Part shown: piece after piece, positions 22,711-33,475 of the stretch
How positions within the stretch are numbered: the stretch's first letter is position 1
Layout of the letters: each line of letters opens with the position of its first letter
NCBI GenBank assembly: GCA_019321725.1
Contig: CM033115.1
Span: 9,372,673 to 9,436,672, forward strand
Source of the DNA: Paulownia fortunei
Taxonomy: Eukaryota; Streptophyta; Magnoliopsida; Lamiales; Paulowniaceae
DNA: 64,000 bases
Direction of reading: 5' to 3'
Translations under genes and position numbers: made by a program
Notes under the pieces: generated by a model
Seen by the model: the letters and a program-made list of their open reading frames with translations, nothing else
What the model was told of the DNA's origin: nothing
The model's database searches: none

Positions 22711-23802
22711 ATTTCCAACCATTCGATAAAATCTAAAATTAAAAATGTTACTTTTCATAAAGATGTCTGACCTTCTTAGGTTCACTACTAAGCTAGTAGT
22801 GGGTTTGCAACATTTGCAACTTATGAATAACAATTATTCAAATTAATTAATCCACTTGGAATCAACTCCTTAATTCCAAGAACCTCACTATCCATGAAAA
22901 CAGCTAACAAGTAATTATGGCAAACTAGTCTTAGGTGAAATAGCGAGTAAACTTATTTCAATTACGAGTACCATACACATACGATCCTTTTGACAGCTAA
23001 TCTCCTGATTGAATCTAAGGCATGGATTATAAGTTGAAACCCTAAATGATTCAATAATTGTGATCCCATTTCAAGTTCTAATGATTCTAGATAAATCATG
23101 ATTCATCCTACCTGGCCAAGGTCTTTGAATCACAAACTATGAAAACACAAGAGATTCCCTTGTTTAAAAAGACAAGTATTGAATTCTATGTTAGCCATTG
23201 ATAAACCTCCATTCACACCAGTGCAACACCAAACATACCCCATTTGTGATTGTCAAGCAATCAGAAGATATATCAAAGTGCTGCAGGATGCACAAAAGGC
23301 TACCATCGTGCCTTAAGTCTGAGGACTAGTCGTGTACTATCACAACATAGAAATTCTTGTTTCGACGGGCAAAGTTTCCAACTAAGAATTTTTTATAGGC
23401 CATGTTCAGTGTGCTTGTTCCCTAACAAGCCCCCACATACATGCGCTTACGTCTCTATGCGAATGCCAATAAAATGTGACATTCTCATCTCATTAGCATG
23501 CATCATATGTGTGAGTCTTATTGAGCTATTTGATGTCCCATCTCAAAAAACTCTCGACTCAGAACTTATTTAAGACCAATGCCTTAGAGGCATGTTTCAT
23601 GATCACCATTATATGCGCGACCATGCCCCATAGCTAAATTTGGTCTAAGAACTTTATCTAATGTGCAAAAATAAAAAATGCAAGACATAAGATAAAAAAA
23701 TATCTTTTTTATTGATATGATTCTGACTAAGATTGTCTTTATAAAAACAATAGAGTATAATACACCCAATCCAATTAGGGCATTAGGCATCCTACTCTAA
23801 CA
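22711..23802 (-). mobile_element. Partial LTR of copia-like family F (F')
   Basis: Matches 25857-26950 along its length with about 10-15% differences by eye. On the minus strand it begins TGTTAGAGTAGG at 23802 and stops at 22711, covering only the first half of the family-F LTR. The inner edge adjoins the LOG fragment region without a visible duplication. Frames inside it (23250-23573 plus, 23584-23790 minus) are LTR sequence. Confidence 0.82.
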
Positions 23803-24496
23803 CTAAGTTGGTAACACACTTATGTTTTATAGTTCATAGCCCGGGCGACTATGTCGAAATATGTTTGACTAGTCACGAACGTAGATACATATTTGAGTGG
23901 GTCAAGCTTGCTCTACTTATTTTCATTGAGGCATCTAGAGATATTTGATTGGGTTCACTTGGTTTGGGGTACACAATGAACTATTGAGTTGTAGGGTTAT
24001 ATTAATTTGGTGATAACTTAATATAACTCTCCTCACCTATGCTTTCTCACTTAGTCGCACACCTCATTTTCTATATAAAGAGACTGGCTTAAGATTGAGA
24101 AATTGTATGATGATGAGATTAACGGAGATCGAGTCAAATATGTGTGAGTAGAAGATTTTGGAAATTGGATCGAGTTTAGGACCCTTAACCTAATTGCCAT
24201 ACATATTTAGTTGGATGTCTCCACAATTTGAGTGGGATTGAGTTTTCTCGTTGGACTAGGATTCTTCCTTGAGTAGGAATATATATCTCTAATCCTCATC
24301 CAATAGAGTATGTGAGAAAATATAATTCTCCCAAAAACTCTTTCTACATCTCTCCTAAAATTTCTCTCTACATTCTTTCTTGGAGCATCACCATAGACTC
24401 CAAAGATTTAAGGTATGTAATTGAGTGAATAATTCTAATACTTATTCACTACCAACGAAAAAGGTATGACCGTGGTTCAATCAAAAGAAGGCAAGT
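23803..24496 (+). other. Unclassified stretch, LTR-like with TATA box
   Basis: No coding frame. It contains CTATATAAAG at 24071-24080, a region of pyrimidine-rich TCTCTCTACATTC-type sequence (about 24340-24380) and AAGATTTAAGGTATGTAATTG after it, a layout like the promoter and leader of an LTR. No matching second copy or termini were found, so I leave it unassigned. It directly precedes element A. Confidence 0.35.
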
Positions 24497-27400
24497 TGTA
24501 ATACCCAATTACCTCCTACATAGCCAATAATTAATATCTTGCATGAATATGCATCTAATCAATACGCATTATTGGATTATGGCATACAAATAGCATGATT
24601 GTACGAACATGAATAATTATTACTATATGCTCCACTTATGCTTTAACATGCACTAGTACATGAAATATGAGATCAAATATTTGCAGTGAAAAGCTCGGTA
24701 TCTCGATTAAGGAAGATTAATGTGTGGAATGTGTTGGGTTCGCCATAATCACAGGGGTATACACAGCGAAAAATTAAATTTTTTATCAAACATAAATTTA
24801 ACCCCTTTGATTCAAAAGCGATTTTAACGATCGTGCTTATTCAAGTGAATATATAAATAAATATAAAATCAGATTATATCTTTTGTGCACTCCAGTTGTT
24901 GTAGGGAATCAAGCAATCAATTCCTTATCATGGACTATTAGAACTTGCAGGGTCCAAGTGTCTCCCCTCTATTAGGTCCACAATATGGAAGAGCAACACC
25001 AATCAAAAGGATTCGCTAGTATCATTTTAATTGTTTACTAATCTAGAATCGGAGTAAATTTTCAAGAACAATAAATATTGATTCTTTAAGTTCTTGAAAC
25101 AATAATATGAAGAGAATAACAAGAAACTGATTTTCTTTTTCTTTCTTTTCTTTTCTTTTCTTGGAGAGTAAAAATAGAAAACTTTAAACAAAATAATTTT
25201 TGTTCAAAATTTTTGAATTTATTATGTAATTTTCATCCCTTATGTATATAGGTCTGAAAATTTTAATTCTTGTCCAACTTTTGGAAAGTTTTTCAATTTT
25301 GAACTATTTCAAAACCTTATTTTGGAAGGATTCCAAATATTCCAAGAACTCTTCTCTTTTCTCTCTCCTATTGTTTGTGGACTAATTTTAGACTACATTA
25401 ATCATCAAAATTGTCTACGTACATTGTTGATATTGATTTGAACTCTTCAAATAATATCAAGATAGATATTTATCATATATATATACTAAAATTATATTTA
25501 TACATAAATTAAATCTTAGTAGCTGATTTTATCCCATAAAACTGGTCACTGTATTTATTTATCTATAAATATGTTAATTAAATAAATTATATTTATTTAA
25601 TTTATTCTTTTCATATTTTAGTTGGTTTCTTAAGTGATCCACATAAATTTTGGACTTGGACTCAAAACTTCCCAAATCAATTCAATTGATTTAATTCCAA
25701 TTTAATCAATCCAATTGATTAATTTAATTTACTCTAATTGGGCTTTCTAATCAAATTAGGCCCAATTAAATAATCAATTAGTTAATTGAATAACTTAATT
25801 TAACCATTAAATTAAATAGAAATCTTAATTAATTAATTGATCAGTATTAATTAATTAATTTCCAACCATTGGATAAAATCTAAAATTAAAAATGTTACTT
25901 TCCATAAAGATGTGTGACCCTCTTAGGTTCACTACTAACTTAGTAGTGAGTTTGCAACATTTGTAACTTATGAATAACAATTATTCCAATTAATTAATTC
26001 GCTTGGAATCAACTCCTTATTTTCAAGAACCTCACTATCCATGAAAACACCTACCAAGTAATCATGGCAAACTAGTCTTAGGTGAAATAGTGAGTAAACC
26101 TATTTCAGTTACGAGTACTATACACTTACGGTCCTTTCAACAACTAATCTGCTGATTGAATCTAAGGCATAGATTATAAGTCGAAATCCTAAATGATTCA
26201 ATAACTATGATCCCATTTCAAGTTCCAATGATTCTTGATGAATCACAATTCATCCTGCCTTGGCCAAAGTCTTTGAATCACAAACTATGAAAACTCCGAA
26301 AATTCCCTTGTTTAAAAAGACAAGTGTCGAATTCTATATTGGCCACTGAAAAACCTCCATGCACACCAGTGCAACACCCAACATACCCCCTTTGTGATTG
26401 TCAAGCAATTAAAAGATATATCAAAGTGCTGCAGGATGCACACAAAGCTACCATCGTGCCTCAAGTCTGAAGACTAGTCGTGTACTATCGTAACATAAAA
26501 ATTCTTATTTCAATGGGCAAAGCCTCCATTTAATAATTTCTTGTGGGCTATGTTTGGTGTATTTGTTCACTAACAAGCACCTACATACATGCACTTACGT
26601 CTCTATGCTAATGCCAATGGAATGTGATATCCTCGTCTCACAAGCATGCATCATATGTGCGAGTCTTATTAAGCTATCTGATATCCCATCTCAAAAAGTT
26701 CTCGACTTGGAACTTATTTAAGACCAAAGTCTTAGAGGCATGTTCCGTGATCGCCATCATATGCACGATCATGCCCCATAGCTAAATTTAGTCTAAAGAC
26801 TTTATCTAATGTGCAGAAATAAAAGATGCAAGACATAAGATATAGAAAATGCCTTTTTATTAATATGATTCCCAATAAGATTATCTTTACAAAAGTAAAA
26901 GAGTATAACACACCCAATTCAATTAGGGCGTTAGGCATCCTACTCTAATAGAAATGCCATGAAATAAATTATTTGTATTTTTCCATAGTTGTTACATTCT
27001 AAAGTGATTATTTGCCTAAATATTTGCTTGAAATATATTACATTTGGCTAAGGACTAAAAGTATGCAAAATGGTGCAATTTGATTGGTAGGTTGACTAGG
27101 TTGCATGAAATCATTCTAAACCACATTACACTTGATTATAACACCAAAGCATCAATTTTTGTCATCTCCTTAGCCCATAAACATGGCTCTTTGAATGAGA
27201 GGACACCAAGCATGAGTTAACCTATCATAACCCTCCACTTATCTCTCTTTGAAATGTCAATAAAATCATTTTCATCCATATTTTCTTGTGGAAGCTACTC
27301 AAAAATGACCAGCCCTTCTTTTTCTAATATTCTCACAAATTTATACACTCTCTTACTCACAAAAATTGAATTCAATCCATAGGAATCCATAGAATACAAA

Positions 27401-28906
27401 CTAGAACAAGTTTCTACCATTTTAACTTAAAAATCATTGATTGTGAAGGCTAATTCCAATTTAATCAAGGTATATTTTTTTTCAATGTTTCATATGATGA
27501 ATTTGTAGTATTTTAGATGGTTACATGTTTTAGTATGTTTTTTTATGAATGAAAACTCATATGGGATAGACTTGAAGCCAAAACCAAGCTAGTTAAATTA
27601 GTTTCTAGCAAAATTAATAGTCTTGTGAAATATGTTTAATTTAATTTTTTCTATTAATCTTGTAATGTTAATATTATGTTTAGAAGTGCCTACAAATTAT
27701 TGTGAACAATAGCAATTAGTTTGCTTAATTGAAGGTTATAATCAATTTAAGTTAGAACTGAGTTTACGTCATTTTAATTCAGATTGTGTTCATATTTTGT
27801 GGGTTGCCCTAATAATTATGTTTGAATTATTAGTTATTTAATAGCTGTCTTAATGTTTAATGTCTTGAATTAGTAGTAAAAATGGAGTATGTATTGTTTT
27901 TAAAGTTATGTATTTGATACGGAATTGTTTACAAAATATTAAAAAGTGTATATGATTGTTATTAGAATAGACTATATGATTTATAAAAAAGGAAAGTAAA
28001 AGGTACATGATTTGATTATATTAGGCCTTTAACACATCCTATCTTCGTAAGAGATTGACCTTTTCACTTAGCACAGAAGTGAACTTGAGGTAAGTTGAAA
28101 CTTTCATTTGTTGTATCACAAGAATCATATAATGTTGTTCATCTTTTAATGTGATTGTCATTATTTGCCAAATGATGTAATGTTTGATGCATACATGAGT
28201 CATGAAGCATGATACTATACTAAGAATAAGAGATTTCTAAAAATAAAGTATGGTACTTGATTATTGGTCGGGTAGGTAAGAAATGCGGGAGGAACCGGTG
28301 GACCCAACAAATGATGGCAACTACTGGAGGTTGAAAAACCACTATGGAAACCCCTATTCTCTTTTTGGCCAATAATTATGAACAGTTTCTGAAAATCACA
28401 ATCTATCGCTATTAGTTGGTACCACACTTCAAGGGCCTTAAAGAATGATTTATAAATGAAAGTTATTAAATTGAATAGTATATTTAATTATTTATGTGAC
28501 TTGCATGTATGCTATTTGTTACAGCAGTAGTTTTACCTTACTGAACCTTTAGCTTATTAGATTCATGTGATGCAGGTGAAAATGTACAAGTTTAAATGTT
28601 AACTAAGTTTCCAGAGCGGTCAAACAGAAATTTGTTCATATGCTTTGATTTGAGCTATTGTGTAGTCTATTTTGAAAACTCTATCTTTTTTTTAAATAAG
28701 CCACTCTATTATGGTTTTGTAAATAGATGTACTCAATTTTAATTTAAACATATGGTGTGTTTAAAACAAAACAAAACAACAAATGAATTCAAGTTATTTC
28801 TCTTATAGCCAAAAAGATGAACTTTTATTAAAATCATAACTATAGATGAAAAGATAACATTTCTTGAGTTAACTATATCAGCTTATCTAGGTTCTGGGGT
28901 GTCACA
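24497..28906 (+). mobile_element. 5' LTR of element A (split by family F solo LTR)
   Basis: Starts TGTAATACCCAATTACCTCC and ends GGGGTGTCACA at 28906. The LTR proper is 24497-24731 plus 26951-28906; the sequence between is a younger solo LTR. Matches the 3' LTR (33476-35681) and the solo copy at 36153-38460 throughout, apart from a short deletion near the 3' end, where the other copies have CTGCAGTTAG. Confidence 0.88.
24732..26950 (-). mobile_element. Solo LTR of copia-like family F inside element A's LTR
   Basis: 2219 bp, on the minus strand TGTTAGAG-like (here TATTAGAG) to CCCAACA, with short inverted termini. It is flanked by GAATG (24727-24731) and GAAATG (from 26951), which fit a 5-bp target duplication with one inserted A. 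The uninterrupted target exists in two paralogous LTRs (GTGTTGAAAGGCCATG near 33641 and GTGTTGAATGGCCATG near 36431), which confirms both ends. A (TTTTC)n-type microsatellite lies at about 25135-25163. No internal region follows, hence a solo LTR. Confidence 0.88.
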
Positions 28907-28911
28907 GTTTG

Positions 28912-28923
28912 TGGTATCAGAGC
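28912..28923 (+). other. Primer-binding site of element A (tRNA-iMet type)
   Basis: TGGTATCAGAGC, five bases after the LTR end, is complementary to the 3' end of plant initiator tRNA-Met as in most chromoviruses. It primes minus-strand DNA synthesis. Confidence 0.85.
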
Positions 28924-29109
28924 AAAGGTTTAGTTAATTTTGAAGATAGAAGAAGGCATATGAATACATCCTGGCTGGGAAACTTAGTTAACTATTTATT
29001 TATTTATTTTTATGTTTACTTGATTAGATTTCATTTCATGTTATTGTCATGATTATGCATTTATTATTAACTAATAAATGGAATGAGATTGGGCAATGAA
29101 TATTAGGTC

Positions 29110-30075
29110 ATGACACCAAAAAGGAAGACAATAGATGATCATGAGGGTAATCATAGTGTGGTGAATAATTTGAGTGATCTCATTCGGCAACAGACTATAA
29201 TACATAGTGTACAGATACAACAATTTCTAGATATGCAACAAAGAAGCCAAAATAGAATCAATGACTTCATCGACTGCAAGCTCGACAGGATACTTCACAA
29301 GCTGTGTATGAGAAATTTAGAAAGATGGAACCTCTTGATTTTAATGGTGGGTCTTATCCCATGGTTGTAGAGGAATGGGTGAAATCTTTGGACACTATCA
29401 TTGACTACATGTTGAGAAGATACTCTGTGCAATTTTCTTGTTGAAGAATAATGCAAGAACCTAGTGGAAAGGAGCTAAGCTTGCAGTGAATATGGAAGAG
29501 CTAACTTGGAAGAGGTTTAAAACAATATTTTATGATAAGTTTTCACCAGAGATGCAAGGTCGCTCAAAGTAAAAGAACTCTTGGAGTTAAAACAAGGAGG
29601 GATGTTTGTATGTGATTATGTGAGAAAATTTGAAAAGGGTTGCAAGTATGTGCCATACATCATTAGAGATAATAATAAGAAGATGGATCATTTCCTGATG
29701 GGCCTTAATCCAGAATTTAGGAGAGATATGAGAATATCTTCAGCAATAGAGTTTAGGGAACTAGTGCACAAGGCTTTGATGGCTGACTTAGATGAGAAAG
29801 AGATTGAGAAATTCTATCAACAAAAGAAGCAAGTCTTCACTCCAAGAAATCTAAACCAATGGAAGAAATGAGAGCAAAAATCAAACCAAGAGAATGAAAA
29901 GTATCCTAGAGTTGGGCAGACTTCTACTATAATTGAAAGGCTTAGATGTGCTAAGTGTGGGAAGAATCATTTTGGGGGATGCTTCAGTGATACTAATCAT
30001 TGATTTAAGTATAAAAAGCTGGACATATAGCAAAGGATTACCAAACAGTACAGGGGAGAGTATATGCAATGACAC
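29110..30075 (+). pseudogene. gag of element A
   Basis: First segment 29110-29370 begins MTPKRKTIDDHEGNHSV and has a Gln-rich helical stretch. After a frameshift, 29330-29575 still shows [11 protein letters not shown] and [14 protein letters not shown] capsid sequence. Segment 29581-29871 is open ([27 protein letters not shown]). A degraded zinc-knuckle pair follows at about 29946-30035 (CAKCGKNHFGGC, then a second knuckle lacking its last cysteines). The product would be the structural capsid/nucleocapsid protein; multiple frameshifts and stops disable it. Confidence 0.82.
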
Positions 30076-30099
30076 AATAACAAGCTGATGTAGATGATT

Positions 30100-30591
30100 C
30101 TGTAGTCACAGGTACTATTTTAATTTACCTATATTTGCATTGATAGATTCTAGATCTATGTATTCATTTGCATCGCATGCATTTGTGAGAAAATTGGGCA
30201 TTACACCAGATTTATTAAAAGTAAAGTATAGTATAACTGTTCCATCTAGGGAAGAAATAGATTCCAACTAAATGTTAAGGACTTATTCTATTCAGATTAG
30301 TGATAGGACTCTCTATCCAGATCTCGTTATTTTATCGATGCTAAATTTTGAGGTTATTCTAGGTATGAATGGGCTTACCAAATATCATGCAATAATTAGT
30401 TGTAATAAGAAGATTGTGATTTTTCAGCCACCTGGGGAAGAACAATTTATGTTTAGTGGTACCTCATTCTCACTATCTTTATCAATTATAACTGCTTTGA
30501 AAGCTCAAAAAATGCTGAATAAAAGTTGTGTTGGATATTTGGCAAGTGTTCTGAACACTTCAATCAAAGCACAATTAAAGCCAAAAATGTA
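30100..30591 (+). pseudogene. Aspartic protease region of element A
   Basis: The protease core is seen at about 30137-30180 as ALIDSRSMYSFASHAF, where the family motif would be D-S-G-A-T-H-S-F: the catalytic Asp (30146-30148) is kept but the Gly is Arg. The open segment 30272-30592 holds DLVILSMLNFEVILGMNGL and VIFQPPGEE, the second half of the domain and the linker to RT. Confidence 0.82.
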
Positions 30592-31500
30592 GATGTGGTT
30601 CAAGAATTTCTTAAGGTATTTCCAGATAATTTACCAGGACTAACACCATATCAACAGATTGAATTTTTGATTGATGTTATGTAAGGGACCACCCCTATTT
30701 CTAAAGTACCATATCGAATGGTACCAACATAATTGAAAGGATTAAAAGTTCAATTGCAAGAATTGCTTGATAAGGGTTTTATTCGCCCTAGTTATTTTCC
30801 TTGGAGAGCATCTGTGTTGTTCATTAAAAAGAAGGATTGTACATTTCAGTTGTACATTGATTATAGGGAGTTGAATAAAGTAACAATTAAGAATAAGTAT
30901 CCACTTCCAAGAATAAATGATTTGTTTGATCAATTGTAGGGAACATTAGTATTTTCTAAGATTGATTTGCACTTTGGGTATCATCAATTAAAGATCAAGG
31001 AATAAGACATACAAAAGACTACATTCCAAACAAGGTATGAACATTATTAATTTCTCGTGATGCCCTTCGGTATAACCAATGCTCCTGCAACTTTTATGGA
31101 TCTAATGAATAGAGTGTTCAAGCAATATCTCGATAAATTTTTTATTCTATTTATTGATGATATCCTAATTTATTCACGTGATAAAGAAGAGCACAAGAAA
31201 TATTTGAAGATTGTGCTGCAAGTTCTTAAGGAAAAATAGTTGTATGCTAAATTCAAGAAGTGCAAATTTTAGCTTGAGCAAGTGGTATTCCTAGGATATG
31301 TACTATCCAAGAATGGTATTTCTATTGATCTAGGCAAGGTAGAAGCTGCTATTAAGTGGCCAACACCAACAAATGTATTAGAAGTAAGGAGTTACTTTGG
31401 ATTAGCAAGGTACTATCGACGATTTGTTCAGGGGTTTTCAAAGATAGCAACTCCATTAACATTGTTGATAAGAAAGAGTGTGAAGTTTCTGTAGACTGAT
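30592..31500 (+). pseudogene. Reverse transcriptase of element A
   Basis: Near-complete [93 protein letters not shown]. The catalytic FIDD (31150-31161) is intact, followed by VVFLGYVLSKNGISID and YYRRFVQGFSKIATPL. It is essentially one frame per segment, interrupted by single TAG, TAA or TGA codons at places where Gln, Glu or Trp is expected (for example 30682, 30938, 31003, 31050, 31237, 31270). Confidence 0.9.
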
Positions 31501-31986
31501 GCTTGTGAAAGAAGTTTTCAAGAACTGAAATATAAATTGACTACAACTCATGTTCTTACCATTCCAACATGAATTGGTGGATTTATGGTGTATAGCGATG
31601 CTTCAAAAAATGGTTTGGGTGCTTTTTTGATGTAAAATGTTAAGGTTATTGCCTATGCTTCAAGGCAATTGAAGGAGTATAAAAAGAATTATCCAACCTT
31701 TGATTTGGAACTTGCTGCTGTGGTTTTTGCCTTGAAAATTTGGAGACATTATTTGTATGGTGAGAAGTGTGAGATATGCATAGATCATAAGAGTTTGAAG
31801 TACTTCTTTACCCAAAAGGAGTTAATTATGAGATAGAGAAGATAGTTAGAACTTGGGAAGGATTATGATTGTGTGATCAACTATCATCTTAAATCCATGT
31901 CTTCTCTTTTTATCATACAAAAGTCAATATTACTAGATTTGTAGAGATTAGAGGTTGAAATTATACGTAAAGGGAAAAAGTGTTCG
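31495..31986 (+). pseudogene. RNase H of element A
   Basis: VYSDASKNGLGAFLM (first catalytic Asp, about 31590-31634), [20 protein letters not shown] (catalytic Glu, about 31700-31758) and [16 protein letters not shown] (second Asp, about 31777-31825). Stops interrupt it and the end (VINYH..., about 31875 onward) is garbled. Confidence 0.85.
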
Positions 31987-33298
31987 TTGTCAACCTTAAT
32001 GTTGAGACCTGCACTTCAAGATAGAATTAGAGAAGGTCAAAAGGTGGATATGCAATTGTGTAAATTGAAAAGAAATATTGATGTTGGAAAAAGGCCAGAC
32101 TTCTCTGTTATCGATGATGGAATTATTCGATATAAAGGGATACTATGTGTGCCGTTTGACAAGGCCATGAAAGGAGATATTTTAGAAGAAGCTCATACTA
32201 CTCCCTACTCGGTACTTCTAGGTAGCACAAAAATATATAAGGACTTATAACAGCATTATTGATGGCCTAAAATGAATAGAGATATAGTAAAATTTGTGGT
32301 TGAATGTTAACTTGTCAACAAATTAAGATTGAACATCAAAGACCATTAGAGTTGTTGAAGCCTTTGTTGATTCCAAAGGGGAAATGGGAGCGCATTATAA
32401 TAGACTTTTTGCTTCGATTACCTAGAACTTAAAAGGGGTATAATTCCATATGGGTGATTGTTGATAGATTAATTAAATCAGCCCATTTTCTTCCAGTGAA
32501 ATCCACATATAATATAGACCAGTATGCTTAACAATATGTTAAAGAGATAGTCAGGTTACATTGGATGCTAGTTTCAATAGTATCTGACAGAGAACCTAAG
32601 TTTACATCTATATTTTGGAAAAGCTTACACAGTGCCATGAGAATGAAATTTGCATTTAGTACAACATTTCATCCACAAAGTGATGGGCAATTAGAGAGGG
32701 CTATTCAGGTATTAAAGGATATATTATGAGCTTGTGTGTTAGATTTTCAAGGGAGTTGGGCTGCGAAGCTTCCATTAGTAAAGTTTACTTATAATAATAG
32801 CTATCAAACAACAATTGGAATTGTGCCTTATGAAGCATTGTATGGAAGGAAATGTAGATCTCCAGTTCATTGGGATGAAATTGGAGAACAAAACCTACTT
32901 GGTCCGAAAATAGTTCAACATACTGCTAAAGTAGTGGAGAAGATACGAGAGAGAATGAAATCGCACAAAGTAGACATAAAAGTTGGGCAAATAAATAGAG
33001 AAAAGATTTAGAGTTTGTCGTTGGGGATCATGTGTTCTTAAAAGTAGCTCCCATGAAAGGTTTTATGAGATTTAGAAAGAAAGGAAAACTCAGCCCAAGA
33101 TATGTCGGCCCATTCGAGATTCTTGAAAGAGTTGGTGATAAAACTTATAGAGTGGCCTTACCTCCGTCACTATCTAGTGTTCACAATATTTTCCATGTGT
33201 CTATGTTGTGGAACTACATTTCAAACCCCTCTCATGTGTTAAGTTATGAACCGTTGGAATTGAATCTTGATTTAGCCTATGAAGATAAACCAATGTAA
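31987..33298 (+). pseudogene. Integrase of element A
   Basis: Open segments 31987-32250, 32736-33011 and 33032-33298 with broken sequence between. N-terminal zinc region: AHTTPYSVLLGSTKIYKDL and a later CLxCQ-like pair near 32310. Core: IIDFLLRLPRT (first Asp, about 32400), SIVSDREPKFTSIFWKSL (second Asp, about 32575-32630) and HPQSDGQLERAIQVLKD (catalytic Glu, about 32665-32720). C-terminal part: [34 protein letters not shown], then KLSPRYVGPFEILERVGD and LPPSLSSVHNIFHVSML. It would insert the cDNA; frameshifts prevent expression. Confidence 0.9.
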
Positions 33299-33475
33299 AT
33301 TCAGGATCAGAAGAAAAAAGAGTTGAGAACAAAAAAGATTCAACTTGTTAAAGTATTATGGAGGAATCATTCTATAGAAAAGGCTACGTGGGGAAGAAAA
33401 GAAGAAATGCAGAGCAAGTATCCAAAATTATTTGGTACGTCCCATTTCGAGGATGAAATTTTTATAAGAAAGGAT
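33299..33475 (+). pseudogene. Chromodomain-like C-terminal tail and polypurine tract of element A
   Basis: After a TAA at 33296, broken frames still give LRTKKIQLVKVLW, NHSIEKATWG and MQSKYPKLFG, which correspond to the chromodomain-type tail of plant chromovirus integrases, known to steer insertion to heterochromatin. ATAAGAAAGGA at about 33464-33474 precedes the 3' LTR and should be the polypurine tract. Confidence 0.75.
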
